Shown one piece after another: positions 43,174-50,505 of a DNA stretch of 64,000 nt (the stretch's first letter is position 1; each line of letters begins with the position of its first letter). Under the pieces are notes generated by a model, which did not search any database, was not told the origin of the DNA, and saw only the letters and a list, made by a program, of their open reading frames with translations. The position numbers and the translations under genes are program-made. Origin of the DNA: Actinocorallia herbida (GTDB taxonomy: Bacteria > Actinomycetota > Actinomycetes > Streptosporangiales > Streptosporangiaceae). Location of the stretch: contig NZ_RJKE01000001.1 in the NCBI RefSeq assembly GCF_003751225.1, positions 4,464,001-4,528,000 of the forward strand, given 5' to 3'.

Positions 43174-43736
43174 TGACCTCAATGTTCGCCGGAACGCCGA
43201 CCCCCGACATCACACGAAGAGATGAGATCGACAGACTCATCCGCACCCGACGCCCCGGGACCTCGGCTTGGCAGACCTGCTACGAGCGGTCCGAACGGTG
43301 GGACGAGGACGGCACGTGGGCGCGTCCGCTGGAAGAAGTCCAGGTCAAGGACGACGCGGCCGGCAGGATCGTCGGGACGTTCGCGGTCGACTCCACGATC
43401 GCCCCGGGCCCATCAGCATTCGGCGGGAGCCGCTCAAAAGGGGGGCCCTGCGGGGGACGACCGAGCAGGATGATCACGGCAAGGCACTTTCCAGACAAGG
43501 GATCGGCCGTTCCCACGGCGGACCGACGCGCAAGACGCACCTGGTCGTGAAGGGCACGGCCACCCGCACTGGACACCGATGGCCACCACGACCGCAGACC
43601 AGGTCGAGCGCTGCGTCAACCGGCTCGAGCAGTTCGGAGCCATCGCCACCCGCTACGACAAGCTGGCCGCTACCGAGCAGGCGTGCTGCCGGCCGGCCTC
43701 ATCCTCTGGACCCGCGAACGATCAGACAGGCCCTAG
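43174..43736 (+). pseudogene. IS5-family transposase remnant
   Basis: A broken DDE transposase readable in pieces. 'AWQTCYERSERWDEDGTWAR' and 'KDDAAGRIVGTFAVDSTI' lie in one frame (43219-43405), 'RAHQHSAGAAQKGG' continues in another, 'GIGRSHGGPTRKTHLVVKG' in a third (43501-43555), and 'VERCVNRLEQFGAIATRYDK' plus 'GVLPAGLILWTRERSD' come from the C-terminus. The middle with the second and third catalytic acids is deleted between about 43560 and 43590. The stop TAG at 43734-43736 overlaps the end of the GntR gene. The element is inactive. Terminal repeats were not found. Confidence 0.8.
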
Positions 43737-44386
43737 GAGCCGGCGGGCTTGGGCAGGCCCTGGTTCTCGTGGCGGACGGCGAGGTGGCGGCGCATGAGGA
43801 GCATGGCGAATTCGGCGTCGCGGTCGAGGACCGCCTCGATGATGCGGGCGTGCTCTTCCCAGGAGCGGGCGACCGCGGCGCTCTTGCCGCCGACGAGGTG
43901 GTGGGCCTGGTTGCGGACGGAGCGGAGGGAGTCGGAGAGGAAGCGGGAGCCGCTGCCCCGGGAGAGAAGCTCGTGGAACTCGTCGTTCAGCTCGTCCAGC
44001 TTCGCGGCGCCGGAGTCCGGGGACTGTCCGTTGCCGGCTTCGAGCAGGGCGCGCAGCTCGGCGAGGACCTCGTCGTCGCCGCGTTCGACGGTGCGGCGGA
44101 CGGCCATCAGTTCGAGGGCGACGCGGATCTCGCGGACCGTCTCCAGCTCGTCGCTGTCGAGCTGGGCGACCCGGACGCCCCGGCGGGGGATCGCCTCGAG
44201 CAGGCCCTCGGCCTCCAGGCGGCGGAACGCCTCGCGCACGGGGAGGCGGGACACGCCGAGACGTTCGGAGATGGCGAGCTCGGTGAGGTGGGCGCCCGGT
44301 TCCAGGTCGCCCCCGAGGATCAGCCGGCGGAGTTCGTCGACCGTCTCGTCGCGCAGATTGCGGTGCCGGGCACCGATCGTCGTCAC
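43733..44386 (-). CDS. GntR/FCD-family regulator of the catabolic cluster
   Basis: A 217-residue regulator. The winged HTH is 'LTELAISERLGVSRLPVREA' with 'FRRLEAEGLLEAIPRRGVRV', and the C-terminal FCD domain carries the metal-binding-type residues in 'ELNDEFHELLSRGS', 'RNQAHHLVGG' and 'WEEHARIIEAVLDRDAE'. GTG 44386 has a GGAGAG site. It diverges from the VOC gene, which begins the cluster. Dyads of the form GGATACAnnATsC occur upstream of this gene, at the VOC start and before the Rieske gene, so autoregulation and repression of the cluster are likely. Confidence 0.9.
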   Translation of the reverse strand: MTTIGARHRNLRDETVDELRRLILGGDLEPGAHLTELAISERLGVSRLPVREAFRRLEAEGLLEAIPRRGVRVAQLDSDELETVREIRVALELMAVRRTVERGDDEVLAELRALLEAGNGQSPDSGAAKLDELNDEFHELLSRGSGSRFLSDSLRSVRNQAHHLVGGKSAAVARSWEEHARIIEAVLDRDAEFAMLLMRRHLAVRHENQGLPKPAGS

Positions 44387-44454
44387 TCGTGCTCTCCATC
44401 CGCCCTCCGCCCGGCCTCAGACCGGACGGCATCACCAACGACCCGTCAATTCTC

Positions 44455-44469
44455 TGGATACATGATGCA
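44455..44469. promoter_or_regulatory. Probable GntR operator, site 1
   Basis: TGGATACATGATGCA, a partial dyad 69 bp upstream of the GntR start codon. It shares the GGATACA core with sites 2 and 3. Confidence 0.5.
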
Positions 44470-44647
44470 CTAACCGCCCTACCTGTGCACAGCGTTCGGT
44501 AGTGGATCATCGCGAGACACCACCCGAAGACCGGCCCCGAGACCCCGGATCGGGGCACCCCGCGCCCCCGCTCTCAGCCGCGAAGCGACATTTCGGACGC
44601 CACGAAACAGCTTAGTTACAAACCGCGTCTTCTTCGTTCACGATCAC

Positions 44648-44662
44648 GGGATACAAAATCCC
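44648..44662. promoter_or_regulatory. Probable GntR operator, site 2
   Basis: GGGATACAAAATCCC, a dyad with five-base arms ending one base before the ATG of the VOC gene. It leaves no room for a ribosome binding site. Confidence 0.55.
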
Positions 44663-44663
44663 C

Positions 44664-45101
44664 ATGACCGCGTACACCTTCATCCCTGCCACGCCCGACA
44701 CCGCCGTGGTGCGGGTCGAGCAGATCGATCACATCGTGCTCCGCGTGGCCGACCCCGAGGCGTCGGTGCGCTGGTACACGGAGAAGTTCGGCTTCATGGT
44801 GCACCGGCTGGAGGAGTTCCGCGCCGGGACCGTGCCCTTCCCGTCCGTCGAGGTGCGTCCCGGCCAGATCCTCGACCTGGACGCCCGTCGCGAGAAGACC
44901 GGCACGAACGTCTCCCACTTCGCGCTGGTCATCGGCGAGACCGACCTGTTCGCCTTGAAGGAGCGGTTCGAGGTCGCGGAGGGCCCCTACCGCCGATGGG
45001 GCGCGCTGGGCCCCGCCGACCTCCTCTACATCAACGACCCGGACGGCAACACCATCGAACTCCGCCACTACGGTCCGAGCCAGGTGAACCCGGGCGCATG
45101 A
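44664..45101 (+). CDS. VOC (glyoxalase/extradiol dioxygenase fold) protein
   Basis: A 145-residue single-module VOC protein. Metal ligands are the histidine of 'QIDHIVLRVADPEAS', probably the histidine of 'NVSHFALVI', and the glutamate of 'DPDGNTIELRHYG'. It is the first gene of the catabolic cluster. The ATG directly follows an operator-like dyad with no ribosome binding site, so the mRNA may be leaderless or the true start may be slightly downstream (for example one of the GTG codons at about 44706). The stop overlaps the next ATG by four bases. A ring-cleaving, glyoxalase-like or isomerase role is possible. Confidence 0.85.
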   Translation: MTAYTFIPATPDTAVVRVEQIDHIVLRVADPEASVRWYTEKFGFMVHRLEEFRAGTVPFPSVEVRPGQILDLDARREKTGTNVSHFALVIGETDLFALKERFEVAEGPYRRWGALGPADLLYINDPDGNTIELRHYGPSQVNPGA

Positions 45102-46507
45102 CGCAGCACACTGAACTGGCGCGCCGCGCGGTCGCCTCCGGCACCCTGGGAGCGGTCGCGGCCGGCGCCCGCCCCGCCGCCGCGATCGGCACCGCGATCC
45201 TGCTCCAGGGCGGTAACGCGTACGACGCGGCCGTCGCCGCGGCCCTGGCCGAGACCGTCCTGCTGCCGTCGAAGTGCGGGCCGGCCGGCGACGTCGTGGC
45301 CCTGCACCTGGGTGCGGACGCCGACCGTCCGGCCTCCCTGATCTCCGTCGGCAAGGCCCCGGCCCGGCTCTACGGGGCGGCCGAGGCGACGGGCTGGGCC
45401 CCCTGCGTGACCGGCCCGCTGTCGGTCGGCGTGCCGGGCGCCCCCGCGGGATACAGCGCCCTCGCCGCGCGCGGCAGGCTCGGCCTCGCCGCGCTCACCC
45501 GGCCCGCGATCGACCTGGCGCGGCGCGGCATCATCTGGTCGTCCGTCAATCGGCGGCTGGTCGCCGAGTCCCTTGACGTCCTCACCGAGTGGCAGCCGCA
45601 GGGCACCCGCTACTCCCCCACCGACGGCCCCCTACCGCTCGGGTCCCGGGTGCGCCTGCCCGGCCTGGCCGATGTGCTGACCGAGTTCGCCGACCGCGGC
45701 GCCGAGCTCTTCACGGGCGCGCTCGGCGAGCGGGTCGTCGCCTACGTCACCGGGCACGGCGGCGTCGTGGAACCGGCCGATCTGCGCCCGGTCCCGCCGC
45801 TGGAGACGCCCGCGGGGCACGCGCCGATCGACGGCACCGACGTCTGGGCCACTCCGGCCCCTACCTACGGTCCGGCGCTGCTCGCGGCCCTGGCCGAGGG
45901 CGGCGCTCCGGAGGCGGTGCGGGCCGCCCTCGCGGGACTCCGCGCGCCCACGGGCCTCCCGCCCGCGCTCGTCGACGGCACCTCCACGGTCGCCGCGGCC
46001 GACGCCGAGGGCAACCTCGTGGTGCTGGTGCACTCCAACTCCTTCCCCCGCTACGGCAGCGGGCTCGTCGTCCCCGGCCTCGACCTGGTCCTGTCCAACC
46101 GGGCGGGCCGCGGCTTCACCTTCCTGCCCGGCCACCCGAACGCCCCCCTCCCCGGATCCCGGCCCCCGACGACGCTCCACGCCTGGGCGGCCAAGGACTC
46201 CTCGGGCGCCTGGGTGCTCGGCGCCACCCCCGGCGGCGAGCAGCAGGTGCCCTGGAACACCCAGACGCTGCGCCGTCTGCTCGATCTGCCCCCCGACCTG
46301 GCCCCCGACCTGGCCCCCGCCGCGCTCGCCACCGCCCTGGCCGCCCCACGCTGGGAGTTCACCGCCTCCGGCGACCTCCTCCGCGAAGGCGACCGCCTCC
46401 CCGAGTTCGGCGCCCGCTCCGCCCACACGATCGTCCGGCGCGACGCCGACGGCACCCTCACCGCAGTCGCCGACCCCCGCCAGGACACCGCGGCGGTGGC
46501 CCTGTGA
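45098..46507 (+). CDS. Gamma-glutamyltransferase-family protein, no signal peptide
   Basis: A 469-residue Ntn-hydrolase of the gamma-glutamyltranspeptidase family. The N-terminal large-subunit part has 'LQGGNAYDAAVAAALAETVL' and 'PLSVGVPGAPAGYSALAARG'. The autocatalytic threonine is expected in 'DGTSTVAAADAEGNLVVLVH', and the small-subunit landmarks 'GSRPPTTLHAW' and 'ATPGGEQQVPWN' follow. It is shorter than typical GGT (~550) and lacks a leader, so it should be cytoplasmic. In this context it might remove a glutamyl or other amide-linked group from an intermediate. ATG overlaps the VOC stop (ATGA). Confidence 0.87.
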   Translation: MTQHTELARRAVASGTLGAVAAGARPAAAIGTAILLQGGNAYDAAVAAALAETVLLPSKCGPAGDVVALHLGADADRPASLISVGKAPARLYGAAEATGWAPCVTGPLSVGVPGAPAGYSALAARGRLGLAALTRPAIDLARRGIIWSSVNRRLVAESLDVLTEWQPQGTRYSPTDGPLPLGSRVRLPGLADVLTEFADRGAELFTGALGERVVAYVTGHGGVVEPADLRPVPPLETPAGHAPIDGTDVWATPAPTYGPALLAALAEGGAPEAVRAALAGLRAPTGLPPALVDGTSTVAAADAEGNLVVLVHSNSFPRYGSGLVVPGLDLVLSNRAGRGFTFLPGHPNAPLPGSRPPTTLHAWAAKDSSGAWVLGATPGGEQQVPWNTQTLRRLLDLPPDLAPDLAPAALATALAAPRWEFTASGDLLREGDRLPEFGARSAHTIVRRDADGTLTAVADPRQDTAAVAL

Positions 46508-46635
46508 ACGCCATCACGACCCACCGGTCGCAGCCGACACGACCGAGCCCCGCAGGCTTCCGTCTACGGCTCCTCAGCGGCGCACCGCTCGCCGTCGCCG
46601 CCCCCCGCGTGAACACCTCGGCGGTGACACCGTGA
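46504..46635 (+). CDS. 43-residue mini-ORF, partial duplicate of the next gene's 5' end
   Basis: The GTG overlaps the GGT-like stop and the TGA overlaps the next GTG, so the frame is coupled on both sides. The peptide begins 'MNAITTHRSQPTRPSPAGFR' and the next protein begins 'MNAVAAHRPQPARARAGAGL'; the DNA is similarly alike for roughly 75 bp. This is a small tandem duplication that left a truncated copy. It could be an inert relic or a coupling spacer; a function as peptide is unlikely. Confidence 0.6.
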   Translation: MNAITTHRSQPTRPSPAGFRLRLLSGAPLAVAAPRVNTSAVTP

Positions 46636-47486
46636 ACGCCGTCGCCGCGCACCGGCCGCAGCCGGCGCGAGCGAGGGCAGGTGCGGGTCTGCGGGTCCGG
46701 CTTCTCGGGGTCGGCGCGCTGGGTGGCACGCTCGCCGGGTTGCTCCGCGCCGGTGACGTCGCGGGCTGCTCGCTCGCGGGCGTCGTCCGCTCCACCACCG
46801 CCGGACGGCCCGCCGAGCTGCTGCGCGGCACCGAGGTCCTGGTCGAGGCGGCGGGGGCGGAGGCGGCCCGTGCCTGGGTGCCGCGCGCGGTCGAGGCCGG
46901 GGTCGACGTCGTGCTCTGCTCCTGTGGCGTCCTCGCCGACCCGGAGTTCACCCGGGATCTGCCCGAGGGACCCGGGCGGGTGCTGGTGCCGTCCGGCGCG
47001 ATCGGCGGGCTCGACCTGTTCGCCGCCGCGGCACGCGCCCTGGACGGGCGGCCCGAGGGCCCGCCGGCGTCGGTGGTGCTGACCACGACGAAGCGGCCCG
47101 CCGCGCTGGGCGTCGAGGCCGACCGCCCGGTCGAGGTCTTCCGCGGTTCGGCGCGGGCCGCCGCGCTGGCGCATCCCAAGACCGCCAACGTCGCCGTCGC
47201 GCTGGCGCTGGCCACCCTCGGGCTCGACGGCGTCACCGTGGTGATGGTCGCCGATCCGGCGGCGGCCATGACCCGCCACGTGGTGACGATGGCGTCGCCA
47301 CTCGGCGACTACGAGCTGAGCGTGGCCAACGCGGTCGCGCCGGGCTCCGGGGGCCGGACCTCAGCCGTCACCCCCTGGTCGGTGGTCACCCTGCTGGAGT
47401 CGCTGGCCGCCGGCCACGGCGCCGGACTGCTGGTGGCACCGCGCCGGGGCACCGATTCCCGTCACGACACCGAGGACAGAACATGA
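46632..47486 (+). CDS. L-aspartate dehydrogenase (NadX)-like oxidoreductase
   Basis: A 284-residue Rossmann dehydrogenase. Cofactor motif 'VRLLGVGALGGTLAGLL' after a ~20-residue Arg/Ala-rich leader that arose in the duplicated segment; 'VLVPSGAIGGLDLFAAAARA' and 'HPKTANVAVALALATLGLD' with 'VMVADPAAAMTRH' follow the NadX family. NadX oxidises aspartate to iminoaspartate; in a catabolic operon it may instead act on an amino acid formed from the substrate. The start GTG overlaps the mini-ORF stop; the stop overlaps the ABC ATPase start (ATGA). Confidence 0.85.
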   Translation: MNAVAAHRPQPARARAGAGLRVRLLGVGALGGTLAGLLRAGDVAGCSLAGVVRSTTAGRPAELLRGTEVLVEAAGAEAARAWVPRAVEAGVDVVLCSCGVLADPEFTRDLPEGPGRVLVPSGAIGGLDLFAAAARALDGRPEGPPASVVLTTTKRPAALGVEADRPVEVFRGSARAAALAHPKTANVAVALALATLGLDGVTVVMVADPAAAMTRHVVTMASPLGDYELSVANAVAPGSGGRTSAVTPWSVVTLLESLAAGHGAGLLVAPRRGTDSRHDTEDRT

Positions 47487-48268
47487 GCACAACGGCGACA
47501 GGCGCCCCGGCCGCGGCCGAGCAGGACTGGGCCCCCGACGGAACCCTGCTGCGCATGCGGGAGGTCGACATGCACTTCGGCAACGGGGTGCACGCGGTGG
47601 ACGCCGTGGACCTCGCGGTGCGGCGCGGCGAGTTCGTCTCCCTCGTGGGCCCGTCCGGCTGCGGCAAGAGCACGCTGCTGCGGATCGCGGCGGGACTGGA
47701 GTCCCGGACGGGCGGAAGCATGCACGTGTCGACCGACGCGATCGGCTACGTGTTCCAGGACCCGACCCTGCTGCCGTGGCGCACGGTGCTGGCCAACGTC
47801 GAGCTGTGCACCCAGCTCCAGCACGTCGGCAAGGCGGAGCGGCGACGGAAGGCGCTCGACGCGATCGACATGGTCGGGCTCAGGGGCTTCGAGGAGAACT
47901 ATCCCAGCCAGCTCTCCGGCGGCATGAAGATGCGCGCCAGCCTGGCCCGTGCGCTGACCCTGGACCCCGAGCTGTTCCTCTTCGACGAGCCCTTCGGCGC
48001 GATCGACGAGATCACCAGGGAGCGGCTCAACGGCGAGCTCCTGCGCATCTTCCGGGCCCAGCGCTTCGCGGGCGTGTTCGTCACGCACTCGATCGCCGAG
48101 GCGGTGTTCCTGTCCACCCGCGTGGTGGTGATGTCGGCCCGGCCCGGCCGGGTCGTCGGGAGCTTCGACGTCCCCTTCGACGGGCACCGCGAACCCGCGC
48201 TGCGCGCCGACGCCGCCTTCGCCCGGCTGACCGGCGAGATCGGCGAGTGCCTGCGGGACGCCGCATGA
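47483..48268 (+). CDS. NitT/TauT-type ABC transporter ATP-binding protein
   Basis: A 261-residue ATPase of the SsuB/TauB/NrtD group. Walker A 'VGPSGCGKSTLLRI', Q-loop 'YVFQDPTLLPWRTV', signature 'QLSGGMKMRASLARAL', Walker B 'ELFLFDEPFGAID' and the switch histidine in 'VFVTHSIAEAV' are all present. It is coupled by four-base overlaps to the gene before and after. With the permease and lipoprotein it forms an importer; the binding protein points to a heterocyclic or organic-acid cargo, not sulfonates specifically. Confidence 0.94.
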   Translation: MSTTATGAPAAAEQDWAPDGTLLRMREVDMHFGNGVHAVDAVDLAVRRGEFVSLVGPSGCGKSTLLRIAAGLESRTGGSMHVSTDAIGYVFQDPTLLPWRTVLANVELCTQLQHVGKAERRRKALDAIDMVGLRGFEENYPSQLSGGMKMRASLARALTLDPELFLFDEPFGAIDEITRERLNGELLRIFRAQRFAGVFVTHSIAEAVFLSTRVVVMSARPGRVVGSFDVPFDGHREPALRADAAFARLTGEIGECLRDAA

Positions 48269-49182
48269 GCGCGCCGTCACCCGACCCGGAACCGGACCAC
48301 ATGAAAGGCGGAGCGGTGACCACCATCGACACCCCGGCCGCGGCCGCGGCGGCCATCCCGAAGGCCGCCGCCCCGAGCGTGAAGAAGCCCGGCCGGCTGA
48401 CCGGCACCGTGAAGAACGTCCTGCCCCCGGTCGGCGTCTTCCTCGCCGCGATCGGCATCTGGTACCTGATCTCCTACGTGCTCCTGTCCGAGCGCCGCAG
48501 GTTCCTGCTGCCGCCCCCGCATGAGGTCGTCAGGGTCGGGATGCTCGACTGGGCGAACCTCGGCGAGATCCTCGAAGGGCTGCGGATGACGACGATCGTC
48601 GCGCTGTCCGGTTTCGCGCTCGCGATCGGCATCGGCACGGTGTTCGCGGTCATGATGTCGCAGGCGAAGTGGGTCGAACGCTCCTTCTACCCGTACGCGG
48701 TCATCCTGCAGACCCTCCCGATCCTGGCGCTGACCCCGCTGGTCGGCCTGTGGTTCGGCTACGGCACGTCGAGCCGCATCATCATCTGCACGATCCTCGG
48801 CCTCTTCCCGATCATCACCAGCACCCTGTTCGGCCTGAAGTCGGTCGAGCCGAGCCAGCGCGACCTGTTCACCCTGATGAAGGCCGACCGCCTCGAGCGG
48901 TTCTGGCGGCTGAGCCTGCCGTCCGCCCTCCCGAGCATCCTCACCGGCCTGCGCACCTCGGGCGGGCTCGCCGTGATCGGCGCGATCGTCGCCGACTTCT
49001 TCTTCCGCCAGGGCGAGCCGGGCATCGGCAGGCTCCTCGACGTCTACCGCACCAACCTCGAGACCGAGCGGCTCTACACGGCGCTGCTCTTCTCCTCCCT
49101 GCTCGGGCTCGCCCTGTTCGTCCTGAACACGGTGATCACCCACCGGGTCCTGCGGAACTGGCACGCCTCCGCCCGGGACTGA
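48265..49182 (+). CDS. NitT/TauT-type ABC transporter permease
   Basis: A 305-residue permease with six membrane segments of the SsuC/TauC type. A 50-residue Ala-rich cytoplasmic leader precedes the first helix 'PPVGVFLAAIGIWYLISYVL'. The coupling region contains 'KSVEPSQRDLFTLMKADRLE' and 'RFWRLSLPSALPSILTGLRT', the usual EAA-loop substitute. ATG 48265 overlaps the ATPase stop; ATG 48301 is a possible later start. The lipoprotein gene follows after 109 bp. Confidence 0.93.
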   Translation: MSAPSPDPEPDHMKGGAVTTIDTPAAAAAAIPKAAAPSVKKPGRLTGTVKNVLPPVGVFLAAIGIWYLISYVLLSERRRFLLPPPHEVVRVGMLDWANLGEILEGLRMTTIVALSGFALAIGIGTVFAVMMSQAKWVERSFYPYAVILQTLPILALTPLVGLWFGYGTSSRIIICTILGLFPIITSTLFGLKSVEPSQRDLFTLMKADRLERFWRLSLPSALPSILTGLRTSGGLAVIGAIVADFFFRQGEPGIGRLLDVYRTNLETERLYTALLFSSLLGLALFVLNTVITHRVLRNWHASARD

Positions 49183-49291
49183 CCCGTCCGAACGCGCCGA
49201 GCCGCTCTCCGTAGCGACCCGGCGGCCCGGCCGTGCCCAGAAGACCTCCCGCCCCGCCTCTCCCCCCTCCCCTCCTCCCTTTAGGAGAACC

Positions 49292-50431
49292 ATGAAGCGC
49301 ACCAAGCTTCTCGTCGTGCCGACCCTGCTGGCGCTCGCCGCGACGGCCGCCTGCGGCGGCGACGACGGATCGGACGCCGGGGCCGGCACCGGCACCGGCG
49401 CGCTGGTCGACGCGGGCTGCCCCGCGACCATCGCGATCCAGACGAGCTGGTATCCCGAGGCCGAGTACGGCGGCATGTACAACCTGATCGGCCCGGACGG
49501 CGCGTTCGACTCGAGCGCGGGCGTCTACTCCGGCGACCTCGGGGGCGTGAGGGTCGAGGTCCGCGCGGGCGGCCCGCTGACCGGCAACCAGCAGGTCACC
49601 ACCCAGCTCTACACGGCCGACGACGCCGACACGATGAACATCGGCCTGCTCGCCTCGGACGAGGCGATCCAGAACTCGGCGAAGCAGCCGACCAAGGCCG
49701 TCATGAACTACTTCGACAAGGACCCGCAGGTCCTCGTCTTCGACCCGGCCACCTACGACTTCAAGTCCATCGCCGACATCGGCGAGTCGAACGCCAAGGT
49801 GCTCTTCTTCGAGGGCTCCACCTACATGGACTACCTGGTCGGCTCCGGCCAGATCAAGGAGGAGCAGCTCGACGGGTCCTACGGCGGCGGGCCGGACACG
49901 TTCATCGCCGACGCCGGCAAGGACGTGCAGTCCGGCCTGATCACCAGTGAGCCGTACAAGTTCGAGAACGAGTACGCGCAGTGGAAGAAGCCGATCGGCT
50001 CCCTGCTCGTCTACGACTCGGGCTACCACAACTACGCGTCGATGCTCTCGATGCTGCCGGACCAGATCACGAAGTACGCCTCCTGCCTGAAGGCGTTCGT
50101 GCCGATGGCGCAGCAGGCCACCGCCGACTATCTGGCCGAGCCGACGGCCATCACCGCGCGCATCACCGAGATGAACGAGGAGCTCAACTCGCCCGGCAAG
50201 ACCTCGACCGGGCTGAACGCCGACGCGATCAAGGTGATCAAGGAGCGCGAACTGATCGCCGACGACGCCGAGGGCACGCTCGGCAACTTCGACGAGGCCC
50301 GGATGCAGAAGATGATCGACATCCTCCGGCCGATCTTCGCGAACCAGAACAAGCAGGTGAAGGACGGCCTCGCCCCGGCGGACCTCTTCACCAACGAGTT
50401 CGTCGACCCGTCCATCGGCCTCACCGACTGA
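49292..50431 (+). CDS. ABC transporter substrate-binding lipoprotein (NMT1/THI5-like)
   Basis: A 379-residue receptor with a Sec leader and lipobox 'ALAATAAC' near residue 20. The first strand 'TIAIQTSWYPEAEYGGMYNL' resembles the NMT1/ThiY group that binds pyrimidine and other heterocycles, where a 'W-x-P' and a His/Tyr-Gly-Gly pair contact the ligand. Tyr/Phe-rich segments later in the chain fit an aromatic pocket. A TTTAGGAG site precedes the ATG. A strong hairpin (50443-50471) follows the stop and may make this the last abundant message of the transporter operon. Confidence 0.88.
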   Translation: MKRTKLLVVPTLLALAATAACGGDDGSDAGAGTGTGALVDAGCPATIAIQTSWYPEAEYGGMYNLIGPDGAFDSSAGVYSGDLGGVRVEVRAGGPLTGNQQVTTQLYTADDADTMNIGLLASDEAIQNSAKQPTKAVMNYFDKDPQVLVFDPATYDFKSIADIGESNAKVLFFEGSTYMDYLVGSGQIKEEQLDGSYGGGPDTFIADAGKDVQSGLITSEPYKFENEYAQWKKPIGSLLVYDSGYHNYASMLSMLPDQITKYASCLKAFVPMAQQATADYLAEPTAITARITEMNEELNSPGKTSTGLNADAIKVIKERELIADDAEGTLGNFDEARMQKMIDILRPIFANQNKQVKDGLAPADLFTNEFVDPSIGLTD

Positions 50432-50442
50432 GCACCGGTCAC

Positions 50443-50471
50443 CCGGGCCGTCGGACGCGCCGACGGCCCGG
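50443..50471. terminator. Hairpin between transporter and enzyme genes
   Basis: Perfect 12-base arms CCGGGCCGTCGG/CCGACGGCCCGG with a five-base loop, 12 bp after the lipoprotein stop and 35 bp before the next start. It may terminate, attenuate, or stabilise the upstream message. Confidence 0.65.
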
Positions 50472-50505
50472 TCCTCCCCACCCCGTCAACGCAGGAAGGA
50501 GCACC

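Noticed and set aside
47483-50431. Assignment of the transporter to sulfonate or taurine uptake
   Set aside because: ATPase and permease fit the wide NitT/TauT group, but no sulfonate monooxygenase is nearby and the binding protein looks NMT1-like.
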